A DNA stretch of 64,000 nt from Bradysia coprophila. Its lineage: Eukaryota > Arthropoda > Insecta > Diptera > Sciaridae. Position numbers and translations under genes: made by a program. Location: the NCBI RefSeq assembly GCF_014529535.1, contig NC_050736.1, forward strand, positions 5,084,001 through 5,148,000. Reading direction: 5' to 3'. The notes under the pieces were generated by a model, which saw only the letters and a program-made list of their open reading frames with translations, was not told the DNA's origin and searched no databases. This document shows positions 47,905-62,100 of the stretch, in pieces (position 1 is the stretch's first letter; each line of letters starts with the position of its first letter).

Positions 47905-50168
47905 TGTCGTGTTGTCGTGTAGTCGTAAGTTCATTTTTTAATCGAATAATTTATTTTTTGTATTTAACGGAGAGATTAAAGTTGGACGGTGTAATATAGC
48001 TGACGTAGAAATCATCGTGTTATCTTACCATGTAAATCTTGGAGCGAATATTCAGACAAACTCTTCTTTCAAAATTTTCTTTGCTCATGCTGCTTATGCG
48101 GATTTTTCACTTCCTTTTCTACAGTCTGCGGCATTCAATTTTCTGACGAAGTTTGTATGCACCAGCTGGTACGTATTTTTACACTTTTATGTACAATATG
48201 TACATGATATGTACAATAACGGTGTACTATTGGCACTTGAGGTAAAAGTGGGCGACATCTTCCGACAAAAAAATGAAGAACAAAAGAAAACCGTCAAAAT
48301 GTATGAACAAATTTAGTTTTTATCGAGTCTAATTAAATTGTTGCCTAGTAAGTTAATACATCTCATGTTATTTTGTGTGTAATTACGGTAATTACAGTGC
48401 CAACGATTAAAAATTTATTTCGTAGTGTAAGCATCAAATGATATGAATCAACTAGATTAATCCGAAATGCTCCATATAATACTTTTTGACGGAAAGATCT
48501 TTGCTGTCCATACAATTTAGTGACAACAAAGCGACATCTACAGTGCATTTCAATTGCCATACTGGCATACATACACAACTTATATAAACCACTGTAAATC
48601 CGAAAAACTCATGTAACCCGAGTTTCGGGTTGAGTTCGAGTGCAGCGTATGTTCACTTCATTGTAACACTTACGATGCCAACAGAACTTTCGCACTGGTG
48701 AAATACTTTCATGACTATCATATTTACCAAATTGCATCAACTTTATAGAAATGAATAGCGCTACCAACTGTGGCGCTGCACTTATTTACTTGAATTTTCA
48801 CCCGAAACTTGGGTTCACTGTTTTTGTTATATGGCAGTTTCCACGCTCAGTGAGAATTCACAATTTGTACTAACACACAGGGACTGTCGTACTAGTGTTA
48901 AAAATATACATTTACCGGTATTTTACAGAAATTTGTAGCGGATTTTTGGTTGCTACCGGTATTTGGCGTCATTAATCTTTTGTTTTCAATGTAAAATAGC
49001 GCGCAAAGCGCTATTTGTATACCAATTTAATGCACTTTAGTAGCGGTTTGTTCGAAAAATGTTTGCCTATCGGTATGATGTTTTGGATTTTTTTACTAAG
49101 GAAACGTTCGGAACGGTGATATTTTTAATTATTTTATATTAATTTTTCAATCAAATTTAACTTAATCTGTGATTAAAATGAAGTTTTGCCCTTCTTCTTA
49201 TTTTTAAATTAAGTAATGGTTCAAATTTAATTATGAAACTATAAGAAAACACCTTTGCCGTCGATGACTGCATACAATTTTTCTCACTTTAGAAACGTTC
49301 GGAACGACGATTGATTTTGTTGTACTTGGCAGATTTTGCATAAAAATTTAGATTTTTTTGTCTTAATATGAAGATTCATCCTCATTTATCATTATGAAAC
49401 AGTTTTCAAATCATTTCCAATGTTTGCAATATCTTTATTTTGTATTGAAAAAACACCATGCACGAAAATGTTACAAAAGAACATGCCATATGCATTACCT
49501 TCAATACCGTTCATATACGCGCGTGGTAGGGGTTAAAGCGTATAAAAGCATGTCAAGAAGTTTGTGAAACATAAATGGGGGTGGCGGTAAGTAAGAAGTC
49601 ACCCTGTAAATAACAGACCTCAACATTTTGCTATGGAAAATTTATTTATTTGACAAAATAAAATTTTTATTTTTTTTTATTTTGATTTAATTCACCTAAC
49701 GTTATAGCCACTGTGAGGTTAATTTTCAATATAATATCGCACAATTTTAGCGGGACGGACAGTATAAAAGTTTACGAAAGTAGTTTAAAGTTTTAAAAAA
49801 TAAATTATTAATCGACAACGTCAACTGCTCTATCTAATTTATCTTGTATTTATATAAATTAACACGTATAATCATTGTCATTCAGATATATAAAAAAAAT
49901 CAATTAATTAATGTACAACATTAAAACACATATAAAAGACTCACTTAAGCTTAGCACACTGGAGCATGTAAACATATACAACATAAAAAAAACGGTTACG
50001 TGAACTTTCAACTACTTCGCTTACATTCCTCTTTCTCTCTATCTCTCTCCAAGTTATTTTTTTCATTTCTCTTTTTATCTTCAATTTTACATAATTTCCA
50101 ATAAAATATGCCCATTGTCAGCAGCAAATAAAAATTCAACTAAAGCGCACCAACTATGTACGAATTCT
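47905..50168. other. Intergenic between convergent genes, with small repeats
   Basis: An imperfect inverted repeat occurs at about 48607-48825 (AACCCGAGTTTCGGGTT versus CACCCGAAACTTGGGTT, with GTGCAGCG/CGCTGCAC). The motif AAACGTTCGGAACG occurs twice, at about 49102 and 49293. No gene supported. Confidence 0.5.
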
Positions 50169-53100
50169 TTACGGTATTATGTTTGGTTCTTGCGATACGC
50201 CAGTGGCATACTTTGGCTTGCAAACACAACCACTCTCGACGAGCACATAATCCTGGCCGGTCAGAGTTACCGGTCCCAACGGTATCACCAAGAACAAATA
50301 CGGCACATAAGTTTGGGTGCATTCACCACGTACAACATCACACTCAGACGATCTGAAAATTTAAGAGAGAAAAATAAGAATTTTCTAATTTTACTGTTAC
50401 TTTGATTTTATGTGTGACTGAAGACAATTAAGATTAATATCTATTGAATGATGCACACATTATGTTGACACCGGAGCTAAGACGTAAATATACTCGATTC
50501 TGATATGAATATTTATGGAAAATTATCGCATAATCTTTACAAACTTTCTATCTGTAAATTTAGGTTGAGAGAATTATAATGGAAAGGTCATGTGCTGGCT
50601 ATAGATGATAATTCTATGTCAAATGCCACATAACTTTTGATTATAAATTACATTTGCTTGCGTATTAGAATTATAGATTTGATTTGCATAAAAAGTTAAG
50701 ATGTGAAGACAATTGCAAATGTGGTCAGTCAATGACTAAACGATAAAAATTCATTATGAAAATTGACGATGGTTTCCAATTTTTTTCAACGGTTTTTCAT
50801 CGACGGCAAGAATATCTCCAATATAGAAAAATCCAAAAATCTGTTACTTCTCTTGTTCTAAGTATTTTCTGAGGATACAAACAAAGATTTTTATTTCATT
50901 TGTTTTAATATTCATTTTGTTATAAATAATTAATTTTGTTATATCTTTGTTCATTTTTGTAGTCTCTTTCGATAACAGGTGAGGAGATACCTCCCGTAAC
51001 CTATCTAAGCTGTTGTTCTGAAAATTACGTCGAAGATTTTTAACAATGAATCGCAAACCCACTTAATTGCTTACGCAAAAAATTATGTTTAAAGCGAAAA
51101 ATACTTACTCGCAAACTTCAAACACAACTTGTTGCAACAAATCCGGAAATTTTTGCACTATGGTCACTGGCTGCCCAGACGTAAGAGACACACCATACAT
51201 GGGTGCTGTGGTGTTGTATCGTGTTTTACACAAACGTGCCGGTGTACTTCTGCACTCTGATGAACCGATTGACCGACCTACAAAGCAGCAAAAATTAATT
51301 ACACAATTTTGTGTGTGCTCATTAAATGTAATTTTAATTTGATGTAGGAAAAAAAATGGTCATTTTGAATCAGTGAATCAACTTCATTATTCATAATAAA
51401 AGGCCCACCAAAATAACGCTTCTCTCATTAAAATTCTTTTGTTTTGTTTCAATTATTTTACATCGTTCTAGTACAATGCTGTTCCGAAGTAAATTATTCT
51501 CAGCAGAAATTATGAATAAAATTTTTGTTTTTTGCGTTGTTAAATGTAGGTAGAACAGATGCGTCGACTGTTTAACTATATGTGTATCTAACTAGCTAGC
51601 TAGCAAAAAAATATTAATTGCCATAATAATATATTTTTACAAAAAGGTTTCAATGGTACAAATTCTTTACCGAAAAAAATATATCAAAACGATTCAATGA
51701 ACAAAAAGTGGAATGTCAACTATAATCCGCCACTTCTCATCAGATGTCTTTAGTACAGTCAGAGGCAGTGAAATTTTAGCATAAATTCGCTTCAGCTGTT
51801 TTTCCACACAAATCAAACGTGTTTGTAAAGACGTATCAACCGTTTTCATTGTATGGATAAACAGCTTCAATTCTACTGATTTGATTGATTCTATTGACAC
51901 TAAATATTAGAAATTTTTAGGACAAAGATTCTAGAATTAATAAATTTCTGATAACATTCAGCGTCATTTGTGAACGTCTCCTTTAAGAAACCTTTTTTTT
52001 GTCCTTTTTGTGAGATGTAAAGAAGTAGCAACGTTTCGAGCAATGAAGAAGAATTGTTTTGCTCGGATTTAAATTTAATATCGATAAAAAAAATAGAAAA
52101 CGTTGAAAACTCGAAGATTTATATTTTGAAGGACTAGACTGAGAAGCGATATAAAATAAACGGTATATTTTAGAGGTATGCTGTAGAACAATTTGATGCT
52201 CAAAATAAAGAGTTTCATCATTATCATCATGGCTCATTATACAACGATGAAAAATGTAAGAACGTTAAGTACATAAGGAGACGAGGTCAACATACAGAAG
52301 ACATTATCGTATCGTGTACCTTACTTGTTTGTAAGCCAAGTGAAAACCGCAGAAATTTGAGGGTGTTTTTAGTGGTATATAATCCACATTTGAAAACATG
52401 CCTTTTACCGTGTATTAGTCAATAATTTGAGAAGATTTGAAGTCTACATCAGACGATTAATTTTCGATATGAATCGAACAGATACGTGCATCATTTTTTG
52501 CAGTGAGTCAGATTTCATTCGTTTTAGAGATTCCGCTGAGTGAGACCTTCAAAACATTCACATACATCCGGTAGATTATGTTTCAAAGAAATGTGTCACA
52601 CATTACCTATAATCTAATCGAAACCAATTTTAAATTGTGTTCCCTTTTGATAGATAGTTAACGTCTACTTATCATTTAAACGCTGTGCATACTATTAACA
52701 TAACTTTAGAGTTAGATAGACGAGTAACAAGTCACTTTAATCTTGCATACCATTTTTTGTTGTTGTTGTTATTTCTCTATTCACACACTATTCTGCATAT
52801 CAACAATTTGACAAGAATATCTCGTCTTTCCATAAAATGAATATTTATTTCGTTTTTTCTTATTTATTTATTTATTTCTAACGGTTATAAAACATCTATA
52901 TTTAAATAACCTCTTCCGTAATTGGTTAATCTTGGATAGGAAAATGTACATATATTTCACTCAGAGAGTGTGTGTAGCCTTTGGAGATATGACCACATTT
53001 TGCACTTTAAATTTTTAAGTGAAATGATATAACGTTATTAGATGTATAATGATGATGATGATTATGGATGATGTGGGCAAATTGGATGAAAATTGATTGC

Positions 53101-56100
53101 AAAATTGTATCATGGATATAAATGGAAGCAATGTAAAAGACTCAAAAGAATTCAGCACGTACGTCTGGTTGACCTTAACGAGGAAATGTTTATGCATTCG
53201 TTGGATACACTCAACAATCATAAGAAAAGAAATCGATCGATTTAATGTTTCTTTATGATGGATTCCGTTGGACTTTATGCTCAATTTGGATGACAACAAA
53301 TTTCTTTTATTCCGAATTATACAAATGGTAGAGCCATTAGCGTTCTTGGAATTGACTTGACTTTTTAAAACAATGACCGGCAGCTCTTTACTGAAAATAT
53401 TACCTGATCTGCTAATTGCATAAGAAACACACGGCATCGTGGTCACAATACTAATTAGCAGATACATAAAAATTTTGCCACATATATGTTCAAAAGGTAC
53501 ACAACTTCTAAATTTAACCGCATCGAAAAAGTTCATCTCTTTTCCATTCATTGAACTCATTCGTTTCGTTATATGTGTGGTGTTTTTTCTTCTTCTTCTT
53601 CTTTTTTTTTGGTGCTGTTCGGGCCGCAGAATTAAAATGTAATAATTTATTTATATTTTTATAGAACTGAAAATTGTGTGTATGATACGAAAGAACGAAT
53701 AAATAAACTGTATTATATCGCGTGATTGGTATGCCAGACATTTTCGAGAAACCGTTATTTCAAAAGTGAGTACTTTTTCTAATGTGTGAGACAAGAACTT
53801 GCATTATGATAATATTTTATGTTGAACGTAAAAAAAAACGAAAAACAGACAAGCATCAAGAAAGCAAATGTGATATGTAAAGTGATATGCTAAATAGTAT
53901 AGGTAGTAGCTGTACCATTGTATATCATGATGTTAGCAGGCAGTGAGGTTAGCAGTGTTATAACAAAGAATCAACAATATCTATACCATGTTCGTTCATA
54001 TTGTTATAAATAATATTATTCTAATTGATGGTTTACTCACCCACTCCCACACATTCATAAATTTCGTATTCGTTATATAAAGAAAATGTTTTAATGCTCG
54101 AAACGTGGATATATTCGTTATTTGTATACCATCGGATACGATCGATGTAATTTAATGTGTCTGATAAAGCAACAGTTGAAATATCTTTACTTATGAATGA
54201 GGCTTCATGTCAATTAACATTGTTTGTTGGTTTGTTGTCATTATTCTTGATAATGCAAAATAAATTCTTTTTTTGCAAACAGAAAAATTTCAAATACTCT
54301 GGTCCGTTGTTATTATAACATACTCTGGTCCGTTGTTATTATCTCACTTATGTAGTTCTAGAGTTCTAGTACGATATTGAAAATATTGATTATGCGAAAT
54401 AAATCGTTTATGCCTTTGTGAAACTAAAAATGGCAAAGGCATAATCTGGTGCATACGGAGGTTTTTCACGATTTGTTCAACAGTTCTAGTACTTACGATA
54501 GTTTGATCATATTGAAGAAAAAAATTCTGAGTAGTCTACCTTGAACTCTCGGGAAGATATCAACGGAATGGAGCGATTATAGAATCACTTAATAAATCTA
54601 ACTTAGGTACCATCAATACACACGTTAAATGGACAATGGTGATTGAGTGGTATCATGTCTGCGATAAAAATATAGAAGAAGTAATCGTCATCGGAATAGA
54701 GAATAGAACGTCACCACCGTCCATTCATTACTATTTAGCAAGAACTTTAATTAAAGAATTAAAGTAGGAAACACTGGAACCACTCATCAGTTACTCCAAT
54801 TCCGCCACTAATATCGCTTGAGTTGAGCGGGCCTTCGAAAGTTTCGGATGGCACGCTCTCAACTACCGTATACCTTTTTTTTTTTTTTTAAATAAATAAG
54901 GTATTTAGGGAGTTTCAGTAACTTCAGTCATTAGTTTACGAATCATATGATCTAATGTGTTAACGTTTGAAAGAGTAAGCATGTTAAGGTCAATATTATC
55001 GTTAAAATGTACTAAAACTGGAAAGACTTGAAAAAGAAAAAAAAAAGTTTTCGGCAATTCCCATGCGCTCCTACGCGTATAGCGATTTGTATTCAAAGGT
55101 TTAATGTTATATTTTTAAAAGAAATCATCAAATTTTTAGTGTCACCACATAAAAAAGTCTTTAATTCGATGGGTTTTCACTTCGCATTCCAACCATTTAG
55201 TTTTCAATTGAATGACATAGCTCTGCATTCAAAAAAATATTATTCAAGTAATTTATTTTTAGGTTTTATGGTGAGTTTATACAAAGCGAAACGTTTTAAT
55301 TGTGCCAGTTTTGCGGTCATTTAAGATCGTTGTACCAGTCACAGTCATAAACCCTATTTCAGTCAAGTACCATTTCATTCTTATTTAAGTACAATTTTAA
55401 ACTACGTAGCCTATTGCAAAAATGATCAAAGCAATCGGCAGTTATCCAACTTTCAAAAACAATTTGTTTGAAGACGCTTCGCTTAATTGTTGCATTAGAT
55501 TAATCAAAACAATTTGGACTCGCTGGCATCTTAAGAAAAATAGTGTATCGTCAATTCCAGGCTGAGACTCAAGGTAAGGAATGTGTTCATTCGACGATGC
55601 TGTTCGGTGTATTTTAAACGTTAGGAAACCACACAGTTTCTTTAAAGATATTCTATAAATGAGTTGGAGTCAATTTCAGACAAAATATATCCGAATCGCA
55701 GTTTAATCGATCGAAAATTCAAACATTTTCGGTGTGACTAGTGCCAAAGCATAAAGGTCCAATACCAGTCAGCATCGAAGTTTAGGTCGGAAGTATAAGA
55801 ATTTCATCTTGAATCTTTTCCTATTAAACAGCGATATGGCGAAGTACACTGTGGCCGACGTTAGAAAAGCTTTGGATGATATTAGCCGTGGCTTACCAAT
55901 CTCCGCAGCCGCTGCGAAGTATGGTGTTCCACGCACAACGTTGTCCGGCAAACATCATAAGGTGTATCCTGTTGATACTCGTAAAGGTCCGTCCACGATA
56001 CTTACCAACGAAGAGGAGAAGCACCTCGAAAATTGGATATTTCATTTGAGTGATGCTGGCTTTGCCATCACCCCGGACCAGCTTCTGGACAGCGTTCAAC

Positions 56101-59100
56101 ACTTGGTCAAAGAATTGAAGAGGGAAACGCCATTTACGGATGGACGACCTGGCCGTAAATGGTATAAAGCGTACATGAAGCGGCACCCAGAAATTACCAA
56201 AAAGTTGTCACGAAACTTGTCACATCCACGTACACTAGTGACAAAAGAAAATATCCTGGACTGGTTTGAGGAAGTTCGTGCTTATTTAACGAAAGAGAAT
56301 CTATTAGATGTCATCTCCGATCCAAAGAGAGTTTTCAACACCGACGAGTCGGCTTTTTTCCTATGTCCAAAAGGTGATCATGTTCTGGTCAGAAAAGGAT
56401 CGAAGATGGTGTTCAACTTTGTGATGAACGACGATAAAGAATGTTTAACCGCTCTGATTGGCGGTAATGCTGCTGGAGATTTGATGCCATCAATGGTTGT
56501 CTACCCGTATCAACGTGTGCCTGCGGTCATATCCGAATTATTTCCAAAGACGTGGGCCATGGGCCGATCAGAGAATGGTTGGATGACAAGCGAGACATTC
56601 TATGAATACGTGGCTAATGTTTTCCATCCGTGGTTGATAAAAGAAAAGGCCAAACTACCTGTCATCCTCTTTGTTGATGGACATTCTTCTCATGGAACTT
56701 TACATCTAAGCGAGTTTTGCCGGAAGAATCAAATTGTGTTGATAGCGCTCTATCCTAACTCTACACATTTTTTGCAACCGATGGACGTTTCCTGTTTCCA
56801 TCCTTTAAAAAGTGGATGGAAAAAGGGTGTGCGAAACTGGAGATTCAGCAATGGAGGAGTTCGATTGAAAAGGGAAAATTTTGCGCCGCTTCTTGAAGAG
56901 GTAAGATATTTTAGTTTCACACCATGAAGACGTTTCTTAGATTTATCAAAATACCCCGATTTTCAGGTTATGGGAGGTTCGATTAAACCAGAGACAATAG
57001 TTAATGGCTTTCGGAAATGTGGGCTGCATCCCTTTACGCCAGAAGCAATCAACTTTGAACAGATGAAGGTGAGAAGCAATGCTCAGGGGCAAGTTCCGAT
57101 TCAACAGAACGGTGTGGTAGGCGAGGTTGTTGTCGACCACCAAGTATTCGTAAAATGGATAGAGAAGACTATATCGCCTGAGTTGTTGCAAAATTTTCAA
57201 AATTCTGGTGATGTTTGGGCCGGTGAAGTGGAACACACATCTCTATTCGTATTCTGGAAAGAACAATGTGGCTTGGCTCGCTCTACAATATCGAATCAGT
57301 CAATCAACTGTCATGATAGCAGTCAAGTAGTCCCATACATTGGCGATCGTGAAGAAAGCAACAGCGCTTCAGTCAACGACGAGGAGCCCACGTTGATTAT
57401 TGATTACGAAAACATACCGATCGTAGACTTCGAAGAGATTCACCAGGTGGTATCAGAAAACATCGTTATCGTCGACATATCGTCATTAAAAGATGGAGGT
57501 CTTTCCAAAGGTGAATACCACGAACAGTTTGTCGAGATCAACGAAGTGGACGATGGACTTGAGTCATTTCATCGTATCGGTTGTGACAGTGATTATTCCA
57601 GCTCGGATGATGAATTCAACGCTTCAAAAAGTTCGGAACCAGGACACAGTGATTTTTCTTCAGATATTGACTCCGTCAAATGTACCACAGTCACAAACAC
57701 CGCATCGAAGAAGACAATTGTCGGTCGGAATAGTGTTGATTCGGTTGCTGTTCCTATCAGCGTCAATGAAATTGGACCCAATGTCAGCCACGAAACCGTT
57801 GTTGATACCACGAAGTCATCGAACATACCACCTGGTACACCATCTGCATTTGCAAACGTGCTCTTTTATCCAGGCGAAAAACAATTGTCGGCGAAAAGAA
57901 AGAGATCGGAGAAGAAACGAAAGGTGCCGGCGGTGTACTCGAGTGAGCAGTATTCCCAATATCTTCGAGAAAAGCTGAATGAAAAAGAAGAACTGGAAAG
58001 ACTGAAGGCCCAGCGAAAGTTGAAGAGAGAACAGGAAAAGCAAAGAAAAGAAAACGTGAAGAAAGAGCGTGAAGTGGAAAGGTTGGCTAGAAAGGAAGCG
58101 AAAGTAATGAAAAATGCAGAGCTGGCAGCGAAAAAGACTAATTTGGCTTTGAAGAAAGCCGAAGATGCAGCGAAAAAGGCGGCTGCAAAAAAAGCTAATG
58201 GGAAAAGAGATGGTTCATCTGGTGCATTAGCACCAAAATGTAAAAAGCAAAAACTTAATCTGAAGGGAAACATCCCTTCAGATGTCAAGTGAAGTTTATC
58301 AAAGATTTTTTTTGTTACCGGTCACCCGGCTCAATTGGAGCTTTTTATATACATGTGATGTGAAAGTTTGGCGGATAATAAATAAATGAAGTTACCTTGA
58401 AACGGTTTTGTAGATCATTTCTACCTGGAATCTTTTCCGACCTAGATTTTTTTCTCACAAATTGATGACAAATCTAGCTTTACCTATTCCATGCAACACG
58501 AATAAAAAACACATGACACACAACATCTGTTCTCTTAAATTAACTGTTCTCTATCACACCTTCAAAACCTGTTCTGAATAACAAAATCAAAAATTCTTTA
58601 CTATAAACGCAGTTGAGAAGTGTAAATTTACGATGACTGGTAATAGTACATCAACTGACTGACAATGGTACTTCACTCTTAGAGTATGACGGAAAAAAGA
58701 ACATCGAACCGCTTTAATAAATTCGCACAGAAATTAAATTTAAAAACGATAAATATGGAATTTTAAATTAATCTATAAAATAGAATATTTAATTGACCTA
58801 TAAATGCACGAATGTGTTTTATTTGAGTTACTACTTCTTCAATTAGCCGTTTGTACCAAAAAAATTCCTTGAAGTGACTGTAACCGGTACACCGATCTTA
58901 CATATTTTTCAATTTGCCATTTTCGATGCAACTCTTACTCACGTATTAAAGTCAAAGTCAAAAAGTTGTTAATTTCATTATTTACTATTGTTACGGGAAA
59001 ATATAATATTAGCAAGTAAAGCACCGCATTCACGTATACGAAGTGAGAGTGTTCCCAATAATTCATTCATTTTTACCCAAAAAAGAGAAGTTGGATCAAC

Positions 59101-62100
59101 AATTTGTTTACATGAATGTTAATGAGCCAAAGCATATAATAGACATTTTATCACATCATCGCCATATTCATAAAAATTTGGTAAAAGATTGATTGTGTCG
59201 GTAGTTTTACTATTGACATGTTAATAGTGAAGAGTTAGATAAAGAAAGTCTGTAAAATTGTCACAAAATAATAATTTCACTTACCATAACGACTACCATG
59301 TGTCTCTTCATTATTGGCTTCACCATACGCTTTCAATAGTACATTTTGTGTAACTGATGGTGATAATGTAGGTAATTGACTCATGCGACCGCGTCTTGTT
59401 GCAACAGCATTCCAGTTGCTATTAAATGTTCGAGCGACTGCTGCACTGAATTTGTATCATGCCAAAGAATCTTTTTGTTAATAAATATCCTAAACTTTGA
59501 AATGACCAATTGCTCTTTTTACCTTGGATAAGGTGCATTGTTCGGACCTAAACAACTAGGTGAATCGACCAAAGCATCACCGGACAAATATTTTAAATTT
59601 GAACTGCTACTACACGGTATTGATGATGAGTAATCCGACCAGAGTGACTGAGTTGAATGCACGGTTAATGGATATATCGCGAAGATAAGACAGACTGTAA
59701 CGATTTGCTGGAATAAAAGATGGTACTGATGGTAGTATGGTCGCAAAGTTCAATGGAATAATAAGACATAGCTATAAAGAAACGATTGCTATGCAGAATC
59801 TTTGTTTTTGATCAATAATTATTTGGTTTATCGGCACACCCTGATATAAATCGAATTTGTAGAAATTTACGACTTGAATTCTTGCTGTGAGAATGTTTTT
59901 CATTTTGTTTTAATCCAGGTTCCAGGTTTGAACAGATCGCACTCAAGTTACAATATTAATTCATTCAATCGAGTTGAGCAATGTCGTTGCAGGTTCTTTA
60001 GTAGTGAACGTGCTAAAATTTAAATCTAATTGCTACAGAAAGCTAGTGGTACCGCGTATAGAGCATACTAATCATCACCCAGTGCCTAGGTCTGCAGAAG
60101 ACGATTGAGATAATTTTGTATGACTAGAATTTAACATGTTCGCAATTGGATGACGAGTTCTGTACTTTATTTATTACAACATATCAGTCAGTAAACCGCT
60201 AAAAATACTCTCATCAAACGCAAGGATGTAAAAATTATCAAATGCCACTACAATTAATCTACACTCTACGGTGTCTAATATGAATTTCTTTTTACCCTTT
60301 TTCAGATTTCAAGCAGATCTTCTGTGTAATAAATATTTAAGTCTGTTACTTCATTTAAATTCAGTTTTTCTGGTCGAAACGAAATCTTTTACGAATATCG
60401 TGTTTCTCTTATATGTACCAAAAGGCATGTTCAAAAAATGAAGTACTAGAAGATTTGGAATGAATCTCTTGAGAATACTTAAATCAACTGAAGTAATAGA
60501 TCCGATAGTAAAACTTCTGATATGCTCGCCGTCTGTAAAAGGTTAATAACCATTATAAACTAAAACGTTCACGTGCTAAATCAATTTCATAAAGTGGTTA
60601 ACACGAATAAATAAATTATTTTTTTCTATTCTCACTACACATTTCTCAGCACTTTTTCTTTTCCCATCCACGAGCAGACGATCTTACTATATGTCCGAAA
60701 GCGAATATACAATTTAAACTGATAAAAATAATTTCATTCTCTATACAACGAATGCACTCTCAACATACATAAAAACAATGAATTTGTCACGACTTTGGCT
60801 CCGCGAAACTCTTTTTGAGGTCAAAATCTCATTTTCTTTATACGATTCAGAACGTTTTGAGAAAGGTATATTATGTGGGTAACATTGACAAATTGCACTA
60901 AAATTACATACACACACAATGCAACTGAATGACCTTTGCTTAGGTGAAAAAAAAAGTTGGAAAGTTTTGTCGTTTTAGATACAACAATGAAATTGTTTTG
61001 TCATGACACTGAACGAAATTCCTAAAGAAAGATTGTTCATGTGTGTACAAAAAACCCCATCTACCTAACGGAAACGACTGCATAATTCCAATAAATAATA
61101 TATTCTTCGCCTTATATAATGGAAACAGTCTTGCTGATCTCCTTTAAAAATATGTGTTCGTTCCGTGATCCAAAACGGTCCGAACGAAATCCAAAAAATG
61201 ATCTAACGCAACACATAATATATATGTTTCATGAATGAGGACAATGATTTTTATTATGTGTATAAGAGGTAAAACAGGTTGTATTTTGGGACTCACAAGA
61301 ACATCATAAAATTTAAAATGTTAAAGTATGAAGATGAGGGAACAAGAAAATTTTATTGAATTCGTTCAGCTAATGATGTAAAACGGTTAATGTGATTTTT
61401 TTCTTTTAAATTTGATTCTGAAGGTAAAAAAAAATATTTGTGTGTAATTTTGTGAATAGCGGTACTGTGTATACAGGGCGATTCAATTCAAATTGATAAC
61501 ATGTCGCATTAATGACGCGACGATGTGGTTCCTTTTTGGTGGATTTTACCTGCTGTATTTCAGTAGTTTAACTTTTGTTTTTAAAAAAAATATTAATAAA
61601 TAAGAAATTAAAAGGCAAACATGGGTCATGGGATTTTCCGACGTTCAGGTTTGATTCTTCTGTATAGATTTCAGCATACGGTCTAAAGAAACTGAAATTT
61701 TATTCGAAGTAAAATTTAGAATTGACAATTTTTCGATCAAAACATATTTTTGTGTAGAACGACCGATTTGAACAAGAGAAGAATTGATTCATTAAGCCGT
61801 CATAGTTAGTCAAAACGTTTAGTTTGTATAGGGTGTAATGTGAACGCTAGTAGCAAATCAAGGACGCTAGTAGCAAATCAAGGTTTATGTTTTGTATCTC
61901 TAGAAGGTTGACTTACGTTTTGATATCTTGTTGGACATTCTTTAATCTGTTACAGACGGCAAGCATCTGACCTTTATTGGAATCATTATCGGATCCACTA
62001 CTTCCATCTATCAAAGTATTTTTAATTGGATGATTTCAAATCTAGTACTTCAATTTTTTACTTTGTAAAGAACCACAATATCCAGAGCTTGTCATTATTT

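Noticed and set aside
48017-48316. 99-codon frame downstream of the G alpha gene
   Set aside because: It starts 110 bases past the G alpha stop, has no match to a family and no start or poly(A) context; probably 3' UTR or intergenic.
57866-58288. 140-codon minus-strand Phe/Ser-rich frame
   Set aside because: It is the antisense shadow of the Lys/Glu-rich coiled coil of the transposase.
59519-59746. Starting the Spaetzle-family protein at 59746 as MRPYYHQY..
   Set aside because: That codon is TTG, preceded closely by a stop, and a good acceptor (TTTTATTCCAG) lies inside. The phase-matched ATG exon at 63338 is a better start.
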